In this document: positions 1 through 10,644 of the stretch, in pieces
How the letters are laid out: each line of letters starts with the position of its first letter
Numbering within the stretch: the first letter of the stretch is position 1
From: Cervus elaphus
Lineage: Eukaryota; Chordata; Mammalia; Artiodactyla; Cervidae
Direction: 5' to 3'
NCBI RefSeq assembly: GCF_910594005.1
Contig: NC_057823.1
Span: 102,658,015 to 102,722,014 of the forward strand
Length of the DNA: 64,000 nucleotides
Translations under genes and position numbers: made by a program
Notes under the pieces: generated by a model
What the model was told of the DNA's origin: nothing
Database searches by the model: none
The model's input: only the letters and a program-made list of their open reading frames with translations

Positions 1-55
1 AGCCTTCTGCATTGCAGGCAGATTCTTTACTGACTGAGCCACCAGGCGAGCCCCT
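1..55 (-). mobile_element. Bov-tA SINE, tRNA-derived end (cut by window edge)
   Basis: Read on the minus strand this is the typical Bov-tA head: a 'ggtggctcag' box followed by 'aagaatctgcctgcaatgca'. The rest of the element lies before base 1, so length and TSD cannot be judged. Confidence 0.85.
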
Positions 56-119
56 TGTTGGAAATAGTTCATTAATTTTTGCTATTGAAATTTGCCCTTT
101 TAAAAAACATCCTGACATT

Positions 120-1009
120 CAGTTCAGTTCAGTTCAGTCGCTCAGTCGTGTCCGACTCTTTGCGACCCCATGGACCGCAGCACGCCAGGCCTCCCTGTCC
201 ATCACCAACTCCTGGAGTTTACTCAAACTCATGTCCATGGAGTCGGTGATGCCATCCAGCCATCTCATCCTCTGTCGTCCCCTTCTCATCCTGCCCCCAA
301 TCCCTCCCAGCATCAGGGTCTTTTCCAATGAGTCAACTCTTCGCATGAGGTGGACAGAGTATTGGCGCTTCAGCTTCAGCATCAGTCCTTCCAATGAACA
401 CCCAGGACTGATCTCCTTTAGGATGGACTGGTAGGATCTCCTTGCATCCAAGGAACTCTCAAGAGTCTCCCCCCACCACCACAGTTCAAAAGCATCAATT
501 CTTTAGCGCTCAGCTTTCTTCACAGTCCAACTCTCACATCTACACATGACCACTGGAAAAACCATAGCCTTGACCAGACAGACCTTTGTTGGCAAAGTAA
601 TGTCTCTGCTTTTTAATATGCTATCTAGGTTGGTCATAACTTTCCTTCCAAGGAGTAAACATTTTTTAATTTCATGGCTGCAGTCACCATCTGCAGTGAT
701 TTTGGAGCCCAAGAAAATAAAGTCTGACACTGTTTCCACTGTCTCCCCATCTATTTCCCATGAAGTGATGGGACCATGATCTTAGTTTTCTGAATGTTGA
801 GCTTTAAGCCAACTTTTTCACTCTCCTCTTTCACTTTCATCAAGAGGCTCTTTAGTTCTTCTTCACTTTCTGCCATAAGGGTGGTGTCATCTGCATATCT
901 GAGGTTATTGATATTTCTCCCGGCAATCTTGATTCCAGCCTGTGCTTCTTCCAGCCCAGCATTTCTCATGATGTACTCTGCATATAAGTTAAATAAGCAA
1001 GGTGACAAT
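120..1009 (-). mobile_element. BovB (RTE) LINE, 5'-truncated, 0.9 kb
   Basis: The plus strand begins with repeated 'agttc' units and the antisense BovB 3' end, then runs back through the 3' UTR into reverse transcriptase. Minus-strand bases 751-1008 still encode a piece of RT with the YADD catalytic box (RYADDTTL) and the SLLMKVKEESEKVGLKLN stretch that follows it. The flanks atcctgacatt (109-119) and atccttacatt (1010-1020) match at 10 of 11 positions and are the TSD, so the element stops inside RT by ordinary 5' truncation. Non-functional. Confidence 0.95.
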
Positions 1010-1291
1010 ATCCTTACATTAAACTTGTATATTCAATTGCTGAAATCAGGTTTCAATGTTCATACTTTGTATGAAATAATTTTTAAGCTTTCTTTTTCTT
1101 TTAAAAATTATCAGCAGCCCCTTTCATTTTGGATTTTAGCAATTGCTTTTCTCACAGCAGTTTGCCAACAAAATTTAATAGCCATATCCCTATCTCAAGG
1201 AATGGAGGTAAACACTATCCAAGATCACATACTAATCAGGGGTACTTTCCCATTGAATTTGGGCTTTTCCCTGTTGTTGTTTAAAATGGTT

Positions 1292-1405
1292 GGAGTAGGA
1301 AATGGCCACCCACTCCAGTATTCTTGCCTGGAGAATCCCACAGAGGAACCTGGTGGGCTACAGCCTGTGGGGTCAGACATGATGGAGCGCGTGCACACAC
1401 ACACA
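1292..1405 (+). mobile_element. Bov-A SINE monomer
   Basis: Contains the Bov-A core 'ctccagtattcttgcctgg' and a degraded 3' end that runs into a short CA repeat. It is flanked by tttaaaatggtt (1280-1291) and tttcaaatggtt (1406-1417), a TSD matching at 11 of 12 positions. Confidence 0.88.
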
Positions 1406-1417
1406 TTTCAAATGGTT

Positions 1418-3060
1418 CAGCAGTGTGTATATTGCATCAGAAGCCTTGGCTTTTCTAAGAGAGTCAAAGGTGACACACTACTAGGGTTGGCTGATGACTC
1501 TAATTTGGTCCTTTTAGCACACACACTGTGTATGTGATCAATACTTTAAGTTGGTCCTTTAGAATTGCATCTTCTGATCTTCAGCACTTGGAAATGGAGG
1601 TTAAAGGGATATGGTCCATTATAAAGCTTCCCCAAGCTTACCATGTTAATGTTCACTGACTGATTTATTTTAAAGAAATCTGTGGCAAGTCTTCATTTCT
1701 GACTCAGGCTATTTGAAAATCTGATAAAAAGATTCTCATAAAAAGTGAGATATCAGATGATTTCACACACCATTTCAGGAGATTCATGGACAACATGAAC
1801 CTTATGGGTTTATGAATCCCAGGCTAAGAACATTTGAAAGCAGGTCTTCCAAAATTATAACATGATTTCCATTTTAAATTTCTTACCATCCTTATTCAAA
1901 ATTTCTTTCTTTACTTAAAATTATCCCTCCAAATGCTGGGTGATCATCAATTTATACTATTTTCACTCACTGAGGCAAAATGTTGGATTACTGTCAAGGG
2001 GATTTTCTATCTTTTTCAAGGTCAGCTCTGAGCAGAAATATAAAATATGAAGGGATGAAATAGCAGGCCTTCCTCACCCTTCCCCACTCCTTTCTTTTCT
2101 ATCACTTTCTCAGGTATCCACTTCTGCTGACAGCTCTTGATCATTCTATTTTCCTATCAACCCACTGTCAAGAAAGAAATTCAAGAATGATAGAAATCTA
2201 TTCCTGCATCACCCTACCTCCTAGTTTTTATGTGGAGAAACTTTGAAATGAGTTTCATGTGGTCTTCGCAAAGTTCCTGGGGCCAGGCAAGCAGTGTGAA
2301 GATGAGATCCAACATTGCTCAATTAACTGATGAGGCACATAGCTTTTCATTTTCATTTTTAACTTAGGCAATTGATTTTCCTCATGTGATCACACTGTAA
2401 TAGTGGACTATTGGTCAGGCAATCAGGATAATATAGGTGCCATATATGGAAAGGATAGCCACTGACATTTATGCTATTTCTATTATTTTCTGCGTTCCAC
2501 TAGTAGATTCACAGACCCAGTCATATTTTATGTGAATAGGCATCTAGATCCATTACTCAAAGATGGCCTTGTTTCCAACCCGAACTCAGAAACATAGGTC
2601 AAAATGTTACATGTAATCTCTTTACAAGTTGTATTGTATTCACTTGGGAATGGCAAAACATAGGTATTACTCTATTAATAAATAAGCGAATAAACTCATA
2701 AATAAACATGTGAATAAATGAATAAATACTTTCATATATTCATACATACACACCTTCATACATCCATACATACATAAAAAGAAGATGTGGAATTTAAAGA
2801 GAGAAAAGGAGAAGGCTCACTTAAAAATCAAAAAGTATCTGTTGAAAGAAAAATTAGAATATAAGCAGAAAATAAAATATATGAAGGGAATGGAATGGCT
2901 TATTGCAATATATAATTTTCTCTTATATGTAAACCTGGTCGTTAGTATGCAAAAATATGGAATATTTTAAAAGAAGTAGTAAGAAGGAATGTTTGACAAT
3001 AGGACAATAGAAAAAAGGTAACATTTATACAAACCATCCCCTGTTTTCAATTATTTATTC
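1418..3060. other. Unique AT-rich DNA, no gene seen
   Basis: No recognisable repeat or coding signal except the simple repeat near 2.7 kb. The 61-codon open frame at 2785-2970 is lysine-rich and AT-driven, with no known motif; I treat it as chance. Confidence 0.6.
2675..2780. repeat. AATA / CATA tetranucleotide-rich simple repeat
   Basis: Imperfect 'aataaa'/'gaataaa' units pass into 'ttcatacatacatacata' units. It is degenerate low-complexity DNA. Confidence 0.75.
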
Positions 3061-3180
3061 CCAAATGGCAGCTCACTTCATTTTTCTTGCCTGGAGAATC
3101 CCATGGACAGAGGAGCATGGTGGACTGCAGTTGATGGGGTCGCAAAGAGTCGGGCATGACTGAGTGACTAAGCATGCACA
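3061..3180 (+). mobile_element. Bov-A / Bov-tA SINE 3' fragment
   Basis: Matches 'cttgcctggagaatcccatg' and then the shared Bov-A/BovB 3' end 'gactgagtgactaagc'. The tRNA-derived head is missing. No clear TSD was found. Confidence 0.85.
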
Positions 3181-3189
3181 AGCAAACAC

Positions 3190-4890
3190 TACCCCCAGAT
3201 TGAGTGGTTTAAAACAGTCTTTTATTTTGTACATGACTTTGTGGGTTGAAAATTGGGGAAGGACTGAGCTGGCCAGCTTTTCTCTGATCCAGGTAATGGG
3301 GCTGGGGCAGCTGGTGTTGCAGGATCCTCTTCTGAAATAGCTTTACACTGTGAGGTTTTTATATCTCCATTTATTGGTTGATCCTTGTAATGTTGCCAAA
3401 TCAGGGAGCAGACAGATTATTTACTCACATATTGACCCTAGAACTAGCTTGCTATATCCCCCCCAACCCCAGGTGATGCTGTGAGGGTGACGTGGACTCT
3501 GTGTATATGGAAGAATTGTACTGAAGAAGAGAAACCTTGAGAATATGAATTATTGGAACTCATGCAAACAGCTGGCACATATATAAACAGACTATTAACA
3601 CATATATAAACAGAAGCTACCCCTTCTCCCCTCTGCAGAGACAGAGATAGAAGTGGAGAGAGAAACAAAACTCCCTCTGAAGAAAAAAGGTCTCTGGGTT
3701 CATTATCATTTGCCACGTAAAGAAATGACCTTGGGGGGGGTGGGCAATACATCTTTAAATCTTTCAGAAGGTCACTTTCTTTAGGGTTGCTATCCTCCCC
3801 ACACTCACCCCCAGCAAATTTTATTCCTAAGACCCTAACTGAGCAGAACTTTGAACATACCCTTTCCCAACACAGATGTCTGGCTCCCTTGCTCTTTGCC
3901 CGTTCTCTTTCATCCTCTCGCCCTTTCTCTCTCTCCATGGCATCTTCCACGATCTGCTCACAATGCAGGGTTCCCAGGAAAGCCCTATGTTCACTGGCTT
4001 CCAAGAGGCAGGAAGCAGAAACTTGCCCAGCATCACTTCTGCTTGTCCTATTGATCAAAGAAGTTGCAGGGCCCCGAGACTCAGAGGGTAGGGAAAGAGT
4101 GTCTAGTTCTCTACGAGGATTAAAGAAGCTGACAGGGTCACGTGGCAGAAGACTATATATATATATATATATATAAAAAACTGTGGCCATCTTTGGAAAA
4201 CAGCCTCTCACATACCTCCTAAAGACATTTGCAAAAGGGAAATCCCTGCAATAAAGAAATACAATAGTTGGAGAGAGAGCATGCATCATACAAAGAGTGA
4301 ATAAAGAAATAATAACCTAATTCTGGTTAGGGTATAATCTACTAAAGATCTAGATTAATTCCCAAGGCTCCAGTGGACCGAGATCCTGGGAACACGCTCC
4401 AGGCCACAGGTTATTGGACTAGTCCTTGCAGCAGTGGATTTGGCTTACGAGGCCTGAGAGTCTGAACGCACTATGAATTCAGCTCCCTCCCATCTCTGAG
4501 CCTTGTCTAAGTAGGTTCCTCAGATCTAGGAGCTTGGTTTTACTTGGTAGAAAGCTTGGGACTTGGAGACTTTCTTGGACTGCTTGCAGGAAGGTCTGTT
4601 CCAGGGTACCTCTCAGCCATTCTTCATTCCCCAGGGCATTGGCTAGCCTCTGGAGTCTCACGACCGTCATGAGATGCTGACAAAAAGTCCTGAGTCTAGT
4701 TCTCTCTCACTCCACTACTGATCCTTCCAATTCTGGAGGTGAGGGACTGTTTTCCTTCCAGGTTTTTGGACATACTTGAGATCTGCAAATGCTATTTTAT
4801 GTTTTCTCCTTTTCAAAATTGAAAATGTCAATTTATTAAGTTTATCAATGCCTTTATTAAGTTGTAAAGATACCACATATATAGACTAGG
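3190..4890. other. Unassigned DNA with a long, probably meaningless open frame
   Basis: About 1.7 kb with higher GC than its surroundings in 3.8-4.1 kb. A 281-codon minus-strand frame (3444-4289) runs through it, but it reads through an AT dinucleotide tract as an alternating Tyr-Ile run and shows no domain I know. The part at 3190-3430 could be an old mammal-wide DNA transposon and 3.8-4.1 kb an old LTR, but I could not match either one securely. Confidence 0.5.
4154..4176. repeat. (TA)n microsatellite
   Basis: Uninterrupted TA dinucleotides, about 11 units, directly followed by an A run. Confidence 0.95.
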
Positions 4891-4904
4891 CATAAAGAGG
4901 CAAG

Positions 4905-5150
4905 GGGTTGATGGCACAGACTCTGGAGCCATGTGTCTGAATTTATATTCTGCCTCCCTCTAGATGACCCTTGGCAAGCTATTTAATCAGCCCATGCCTC
5001 AGTTTCTTCATCAGTATGATTGAATAACAACAGTACCTACCCTCATACACCTGGTGGTAATGATTAAAGAACAGATTAATGTAAAAGTCTTAGGACTATG
5101 CATATTACAAAGTAAACTCCAGTAAGCATTATGGAAGTAATGGTTATCAT
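4905..5150 (+). mobile_element. MIR SINE (mammal-wide)
   Basis: Collinear with the MIR consensus in the sense direction: 'cagactctggagccatgtg' near 4918, then the 'gcctcagtttcttcatc' core near 4995, then 'acagtacctaccctca' and a 3' part ending near the usual 'agtaagcat'. Strongly diverged, as expected for an old SINE. Confidence 0.88.
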
Positions 5151-5159
5151 AGCCATCGT

Positions 5160-6310
5160 TTCTTTTGGAAGTAGATGCAGTCATATCATCTCTTCGAGAA
5201 ATGTGAATAGCAGGTGCCCACAGTGATGGTGGATCACTGAAATTCAGGTTTTATTCTAGACAATGCTCAGCTATTCTTTGGTTATACATGCATGGCCTCT
5301 GTGAACCTCTGGATTCCCGCTGACTGCGCACATGGTCAGAGAGTTTCCCTTGCTTTCCTGTCTCTGGATGTGACTCTCACAGTAAACTTCCTCTGGGAAC
5401 TTTAGTTCTGGGAGTCTCTTTTGTGCAACCTACCAGAGACCACTTCAGTCACTTAATAATGCCACCGTATTCTAATTTAATATAAAAGTGTACGTTAAAT
5501 ACATGCTTGTGTGTATATGGGTACACACACACACATGCATAGATACATGCATACTTCATTTCTACAAGCACTCCAGCACTTTTTAAAATCATACTACTGA
5601 CTTTTTATCTTACACATTTTTTTTTTCAAATGCTCTCTTACTATTCCTTGTATGTTTCCTTACCTTTCACTTACTTTTATTTGACTCTCGTTTCATGAAA
5701 GGTGAGTTTTGAGATCTGAAATTGTGAGGTTAAAGTAGATTTATGTCCAGTGATAAACTTAATTGAGACCTAAAATATGAGCACATAAATCATTATATTT
5801 TTATTCATTTATTACACATGCCTTCAGTTTATTTTATCTGTCATTAAAAAGTATGAGGTCAGCATGAGAAAGCATCTCATTTTGTTTCTTAACAAAATTT
5901 AATGCATAGACTGTGATTTATTTTCTACCGACATTACACTGTTAGTGTGAGTTGTTGATAAGCAATTTACAGCAGTAGACAAGATCAAGGCCTACCCTTA
6001 GGCTGATTTATCATAGTTCATATATTTACTAACAGGCTGGCAAGTGAAACCTTTGAAAATATAATGAATTTAAAATGTCTACCCATTATATCTCACCAGG
6101 TGATTAGCTAACCTATTCCTTGTATATTTGTATTCTTCTATATTGTTTTGGAAGCAAATGAATAGAGTTGTATTACATCAATAAAATAAATTTCAAACAT
6201 TCAAATGTTTAACCATTCTGAAAATAAACACAATCACATGCCACAATTTATTTTACTCTTAGTTTATTGTAATACTTTGCTTCAATTTATAAACTAATTA
6301 CAAATTGGAA
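5160..6310. other. Unique AT-rich DNA, no gene seen
   Basis: Holds only a short CA run near 5.52 kb. The interval 5340-5450 ('ctgggagtctcttttgtgc') has a faint LTR U5 look, but no partner structure supports that. Confidence 0.55.
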
Positions 6311-6319
6311 GCACACACA

Positions 6320-6480
6320 CACGATGTTAGAGCTGAAAGGGAACCTTAGAAATGTTGTTGTCCAGCTTTATTTTATAGATAGATGGATGAAACAGCAAGA
6401 GACAGGAAATAACTTGCTCCGTGTAATAGAGGTAGTTTGAAGGAAGAGTTGGACTAGGCCTCCCTGACCCTTTTCATTTG
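6320..6480. mobile_element. Probable old mammal-wide interspersed repeat, family unsure
   Basis: The order 'agagctgaaagggaacctta', then 'ttttatagatagatg', then 'aataacttgctc' resembles a widespread old mammalian repeat with the '...gaaactgag...cacttgcccaag' layout (MIR or L2 class). Divergence is too high for me to name the family or strand. Confidence 0.45.
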
Positions 6481-7590
6481 ATAAACTGTTTTCTTAAGAT
6501 ATCATAGTATATCAGACTAAAATGATGATATTTGTTTTGCATCTGTAAATATTAATTGTTAGTAACATTTTCTAGGGGAAGACACTTTTATATGTACTTA
6601 GCAAATTAAACACTGCTTTATATTTATTGCTATTTAGTATCAAAAAGAAAGATACATACATGAAGATGGTTAAAGAAAAAAACACACACAACAGCACAAG
6701 CACCCATAACTGTTTAGAGAATAAATGGCAACATTCACTTGGGAAAGTTTTAAGAGGCTAACTCTCATTATTCACTATGTGTTATGGAAAGTTTACATAA
6801 AAAGGACTGCATATCGTTTATGGGAATAAATTTTAAAAGTATATGATTTGCTTACACCAAAATAAGCAGGAAGTTGTCATAAATTCATTTTACTATCCCA
6901 TTTCACCCATATACTGTGTTTTACCCATAATAGGGAAAATTTGAATTATTTTTCATTGCATTTTTACACATCAGAAGTATTCCCCTAAATTTATTTCTAT
7001 CATAACAATTCCTTTGAATGTGTATATCCATGAAGCTTTAATTAAGAAAATCAAATCTTTGGGCCAGACATTCAGTTTTTCTGACCATCAAAACATTCCT
7101 TTTCTACTGAACTTGAGCTGTACTGTTGGTAAGGCTAGCCTGAAGACATTTGCCTAAAATATTGGCCTAAATCCAATGTATCCCCTAAAAAGAGACCTTA
7201 GAAATGTGAATTGCAATTTATGACATTATAGATCTTCCTTTATGGGATTATCTGAAGCTGAGAAATCAAATCCATATTGGAGGTCTAAGTTCTTAAACTA
7301 ATATTTCATAGTTTAATTTAATTTAGTTTTTATAAGATGTATCATTCTGTTTCTAGGAGGAATAAGACATTCACAACTCTCCTTTAAGAATGTTTCAAGA
7401 TCTGAAACAATGAACAGTTCTGGAAGAGATAATAGTTTGAGAAGATAAAGATTACTGCAACAAAGATTGATAACTAAACTTCCCTTAATGCATCTTTGCA
7501 GTTAAAAATTTTAAATTATGTTTTGATCATTTACTATGGATGCTATAAATTTCAATGTAGGGTCAGCTTGAAATATAGATAGATAGGTAG
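6481..7590. other. Unique AT-rich DNA, no gene seen
   Basis: No repeat family, RNA gene or coding signal recognised. Confidence 0.55.
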
Positions 7591-7600
7591 GTAGATATAT

Positions 7601-7830
7601 GTGTATGGGTGTGTGTGTGTTCAGTTGCTAAGTCATGTCCAACTCTGTGACCGTAAGGACTGTAGCCTGCCAAACTCCTCTGTCCATGGGATTCTGCAGC
7701 AAAGAAAATGAGTGGGTTGTTATGCCCTCCTGCAGAGAATCTTCCCAACCCAGGGATAGAACCTGAGTCTCTTGCATCTCGTACATTGGCAGGTGAATTC
7801 TTTACCTCTGAGCCACCTGGGAAGCCCAGA
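7601..7830 (-). mobile_element. Bov-tA SINE, full length
   Basis: In antisense order: a GT-rich tail, the Bov-A body ('gtccatgggattctgcag'), and the tRNA-derived head ending 'gagccacctgggaagccc'. The flanks tagatatat (7592-7600) and tagatatat (7831-7839) form a TSD inside a GATA-like simple sequence. Confidence 0.92.
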
Positions 7831-7839
7831 TAGATATAT

Positions 7840-8440
7840 AGATTTTAATTCTAACTGTGAGTTACTTTCTTTTCTCTCTGCTAGCTACATTTCAAATAAT
7901 GAAAAGCACATCTGTGTGAAAAGAATGCATTATGGTTATTTATATGAGAAATTATATTGCTCAAATTTTGGTGGAATATTAAAGATTTTTAAATGCAAAT
8001 GAACATGACTGAGATGGAAAATAATTAACTTACACAACAGGATATGACATAAAATACAACAGTGGTATTTTTAACAGAGTTTCCACTATTCATATTATGA
8101 ACACTCCCACCCCTCTCTGTTGAGAGGGTACACTAAGGTCCTGTCAGCTAGGCCAGGAGAAAAGGGTAAATGAGATAAGTAGGTCTGTGAAGATGACTGA
8201 ATATAGGACCAGAGAGGGAGGGAAAATTCAAGGTTGATGTGGGTACTTGGCAACCTGGGTTAAGGATAGAAGCGTAAAAAGGAAGGTAGATGTAGTGGAG
8301 CCAAAGCTGTGTTTTTAAAAGAAGTTTAGCTGAGAAGAAAAGGCCTTAGAGACAGTGCTAAAGCAATTTTATTTTTTTCTCAAGTTACCTTTATTTCACG
8401 ATGCTTTAAAATCATCCCTGCCTTGATTCAAAAGAGTGGA
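7840..8440. other. Unique DNA, no gene seen
   Basis: No repeat or gene recognised. The purine-rich part around 8.15-8.35 kb carries no known motif. Confidence 0.5.
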
Positions 8441-8449
8441 GATGCTGCC

Positions 8450-8752
8450 TTTTTTTTTTAATGACAACTATGTTGAGATAAAATTCGTAGAACATACAAT
8501 TCACCCATTTAAAGTGGACAATTCAACAATTTTGTAATATTTTCATGGAGTTGGAAACCATGATACAAACACTTTTATTTTTATTTTATTTATTTTTTTG
8601 ATACAAACACTTTCAGAGCATTCTTACCACCTCAAAGGAAACCCCTCACATATTAGCAATTGCTCCCCCTACCCTCCCACTCCCACCCCAGTCCTAGGTA
8701 ACCACCCATCTACTGACTTCCATCTCTGATTTGCCTATCCTGGACACTATTT
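8450..8752 (-). mobile_element. Old L1 LINE, 3'-end part (left piece of a split copy)
   Basis: Antisense L1 3' sequence: 'gttgagataaaattcgtag', 'aattcacccatttaaagtgg', then the C-rich 'ctaccctcccactccc' and 'atttgcctatcctggacac'. The same element resumes after 10644. Its divergence marks it as an old eutherian L1, not the recent artiodactyl lineage. A duplicated 'gatacaaacacttt' occurs within it (8561 and 8600 areas). Confidence 0.85.
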
Positions 8753-8853
8753 TTACCGACCCTTTCACGTTGGACCCCAACAAGGGTCCTCCTGCCAGGA
8801 GTCACTGTGGCCTATGATGGGCCAAGTTCAGTTCAGAAGCAAAGGAAAGCTTT

Positions 8854-9250
8854 GCTCTTTAAAACTTTTTTGACATGTCCACACTGCTGTATTTATTTTA
8901 TCCCTGTTGGGCTGTGCTGGGTCTTCGCTAACGCTAGCGGGCTCTCTCTAGTCGCGGTGCACCGGCCTCTCATTCAGGGGCTTCGCTTGGTGCGGAGCAC
9001 AGGCCCTGGGTGCAGGGGCTCAGTAGGTGAGACTTACAGGCCCCAGGGCGTCCAAGCTTCAGTAGTTGTGGCGCAGAGGCCTATTAGTGGTGGCTCGCAG
9101 GCCCTAGAGCATGCAGGCTTCAGTAGTTGTGGTGAATGGACTTCGTGGCTCTGTGGCACATGGAATCTTCCCGGGCCAGGGATTGAACCTGTGTCCCTGC
9201 ACTGGCAGGCAGATTCTTGTCCACTGCGCCACCAGGGCGTAGGGAAGTCC
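8854..9250 (-). mobile_element. CHR-type (tRNA-Glu family) cetartiodactyl SINE, long form
   Basis: The antisense copy ends 'gccaccagggcgtagggaag' (tRNA-derived head) with 'ccagggattgaacctgtgtc' inside it. It also carries the repeated 'cttcagtagttgtgg' body typical of the CHR-2 group. An exact 11-bp TSD, aggaaagcttt, lies at 8843-8853 and 9251-9261. The element landed in the target-site copy of the RPS27 retrocopy next to it. Confidence 0.85.
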
Positions 9251-9261
9251 AGGAAAGCTTT

Positions 9262-10192
9262 ATTTATTTGTGTTTAGCCAAAATGTGTTCCCTGGGGGGG
9301 TTTCCCATTCATCTTGATACAGGGTGCTTTTGGTGCTGCTCGCATCTGAAGGCGCATCCTCTGAACGGCTTGCTTTTCCCCCTGTAGGCGGGCAGCGGGC
9401 AGTGGAGAGGCCAAGACGCAAGCCCACCGTTGGTGCATGGCTAAAGACGCTGCGGTAGCACTTCCACACCGTCGTCTGTTAGGATGTCTGGCTCCAGGCT
9501 GCTGATCACACCATCGTGATTATCTGGGTCCTGAAGATCTTTTTTTGTATAGTTCTTCTGTGTATTCTTGCCAACAAAGGTGCGTCTACTCAAAGCTATG
9601 GTTTTTCCAATAGTCATGCATGGATGTGAGAGTTGGACTATAAAGAAAGCTGAGCGCCAAAGAATTGATGCTTTTGAACTGTGGTGTTGGAGAAGACTCT
9701 TGAGAGTCCCTTGGACTGCAAGGAGATCCAGCCAGTCCATCCTAAAGGAGATCAGTCCTGGGTGTTCATTGGAAGGACTGATGCTGAAGCTGAAACTCCA
9801 ATCCTTTGGCCACCTGATGTGAAGAGCTGACTCATGGGAAAAGACCCTGATGCTGGGAGGGATTGGGGGCAGGAGGAGAAGGGGACGACAGAGGATGAGA
9901 TGGCTGGATGGCATCACCGACCCAATGGACATGAGTTTGAGTGGACTCCAGGAGCTGGTGATGGATAGGGAGGCCTGGCGTGCTGCAGTCCATGGGGTCG
10001 CAAAGAGTCGGACACGACTGAGCGACTGAACTGAAAGACGGTGATGGTTTACAGCATTCTGGGCTTTCACATCCACGGTATGGGAATTAGGGTTCTGTAC
10101 GAGGCACTTCTTGTGTTTCCTCTTCTCTGCGGAGGGATGGCGGAGATCCTTTGCCAGGAGGTGTGTTCTCTGGGAGAGGTCGTCACTGCCAG
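9262..10192 (-). pseudogene. RPS27: Processed pseudogene of ribosomal protein S27, split by a BovB
   Basis: Minus strand. The 5' half (10192 down to 10034) has the end of the 5' UTR ('ggcagtgacgacct'), then a translation with LAKDLRHPS, EKRKHKK, LVQNPNS and DVK, matching the start of RPS27, a small zinc-ribbon protein of the 40S subunit. A BovB (9449-10033) then interrupts. The 3' half (9448 down to 9262) gives VFSHAPTV, PTGGKA and a 3' UTR with a degraded A-rich tail. There are no introns, and an imperfect TSD (aaaggaaagcttt at 8841-8853, aaaggaagcttt at 10193-10204) shows L1-style retroposition. It is dead: the start codon is lost, codons are missing in the basic stretch, and the zinc-binding cysteines of the first CxxC are replaced (KCPGC became KAQNA), with others changed to Arg or Leu. 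Long minus-strand frames here are artefacts of the chimera. Identification is from memory of the RPS27 protein and is strong because the order holds on both sides of the insertion. Confidence 0.93.
9449..10033 (+). mobile_element. BovB LINE with inverted 5' part (twin-priming structure)
   Basis: Bases 9573-10033 are sense-strand BovB (translation CESWTIKKAERQRIDAFELW, then the 3' UTR ending 'gagcgactgaactga'). Bases 9449-9572 are BovB in the opposite direction and come from further upstream in RT; an internal loss occurs near 9480 at a short repeated 'aggat'. The direct repeat aaagacg (9443-9449 and 10034-10040) flanks the whole unit, so both parts arrived in one insertion, into the RPS27 pseudogene. 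Confidence 0.92.
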
Positions 10193-10205
10193 AAAGGAAG
10201 CTTTG

Positions 10206-10644
10206 TTTTTGATCAAAGAATGGGGTGCAAGCTTGTGCTGAAGAACGCAGGCCCTCCGGAAGGCAAGTGTGCATGGGTAGCGGGGGTGGGGTTGCTTGAT
10301 AGGCTTCCTGTCGGTGGGGAAGGGCGGGCTTCCCGTGGGCCTGGTGCAGCCCGGCGGCTCCCCACCCTGATCTCAGCGCTAGATGTGCAGTGTCTGTGCT
10401 CAGCCCGGCACCTCCCGCCGACTCGCGGCGTCTTGCACGGCGCTTGCACGGTGCTCGGGCACACGCCCACAGCCCGCGGAGCTGAAGCGGCGGCACGACC
10501 AGCTTGCACTCGGAGCTCCTTGCACTGAAGCCTGGCGTGCAAGGCTCCCACTCCGGCGCGCTGTGAGCAAGCGAAACTGGACGTCAGACGTTACCACCCA
10601 GAGTCTATCTTCTTTTCCCAGAAATTGTTCGCGCATGTTGCCGC
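10206..10644. other. GC- and CpG-rich insert inside the old L1; possible LTR
   Basis: Together with 8757-8842 this is the sequence that split the old L1 before the RPS27 retrocopy arrived, about 0.5 kb in all. It is far richer in CpG than the rest of the window (for example around 10390-10570). On the minus strand it starts 'tgtcagcggcaaca', and at the other end (8770-8790) reads 'tggggtccaacgtgaa', which resembles a lysine-tRNA primer binding site next to an LTR. The TSD is not clear. A degraded endogenous-retrovirus LTR is my best guess; an unknown CpG-rich retrocopy is the alternative. Confidence 0.35.

Noticed and set aside
794..1537. 247-codon plus-strand frame
   Set aside because: It is the antisense strand of the BovB RT followed by unrelated DNA and a Bov-A element.
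3444..4289. 281-codon minus-strand open frame as a gene
   Set aside because: It runs through a TA microsatellite as Tyr-Ile repeats, has no recognisable domain, and its start and end have no gene context.
9441..10496. 351-codon minus-strand frame as a novel protein
   Set aside because: It is a chimera of the GC-rich insert, the RPS27 pseudogene and antisense BovB read through by chance.
10260..10600. CpG island promoter of a gene
   Set aside because: The CpG richness is confined to an inserted sequence within an old L1 and no exon follows on either strand.
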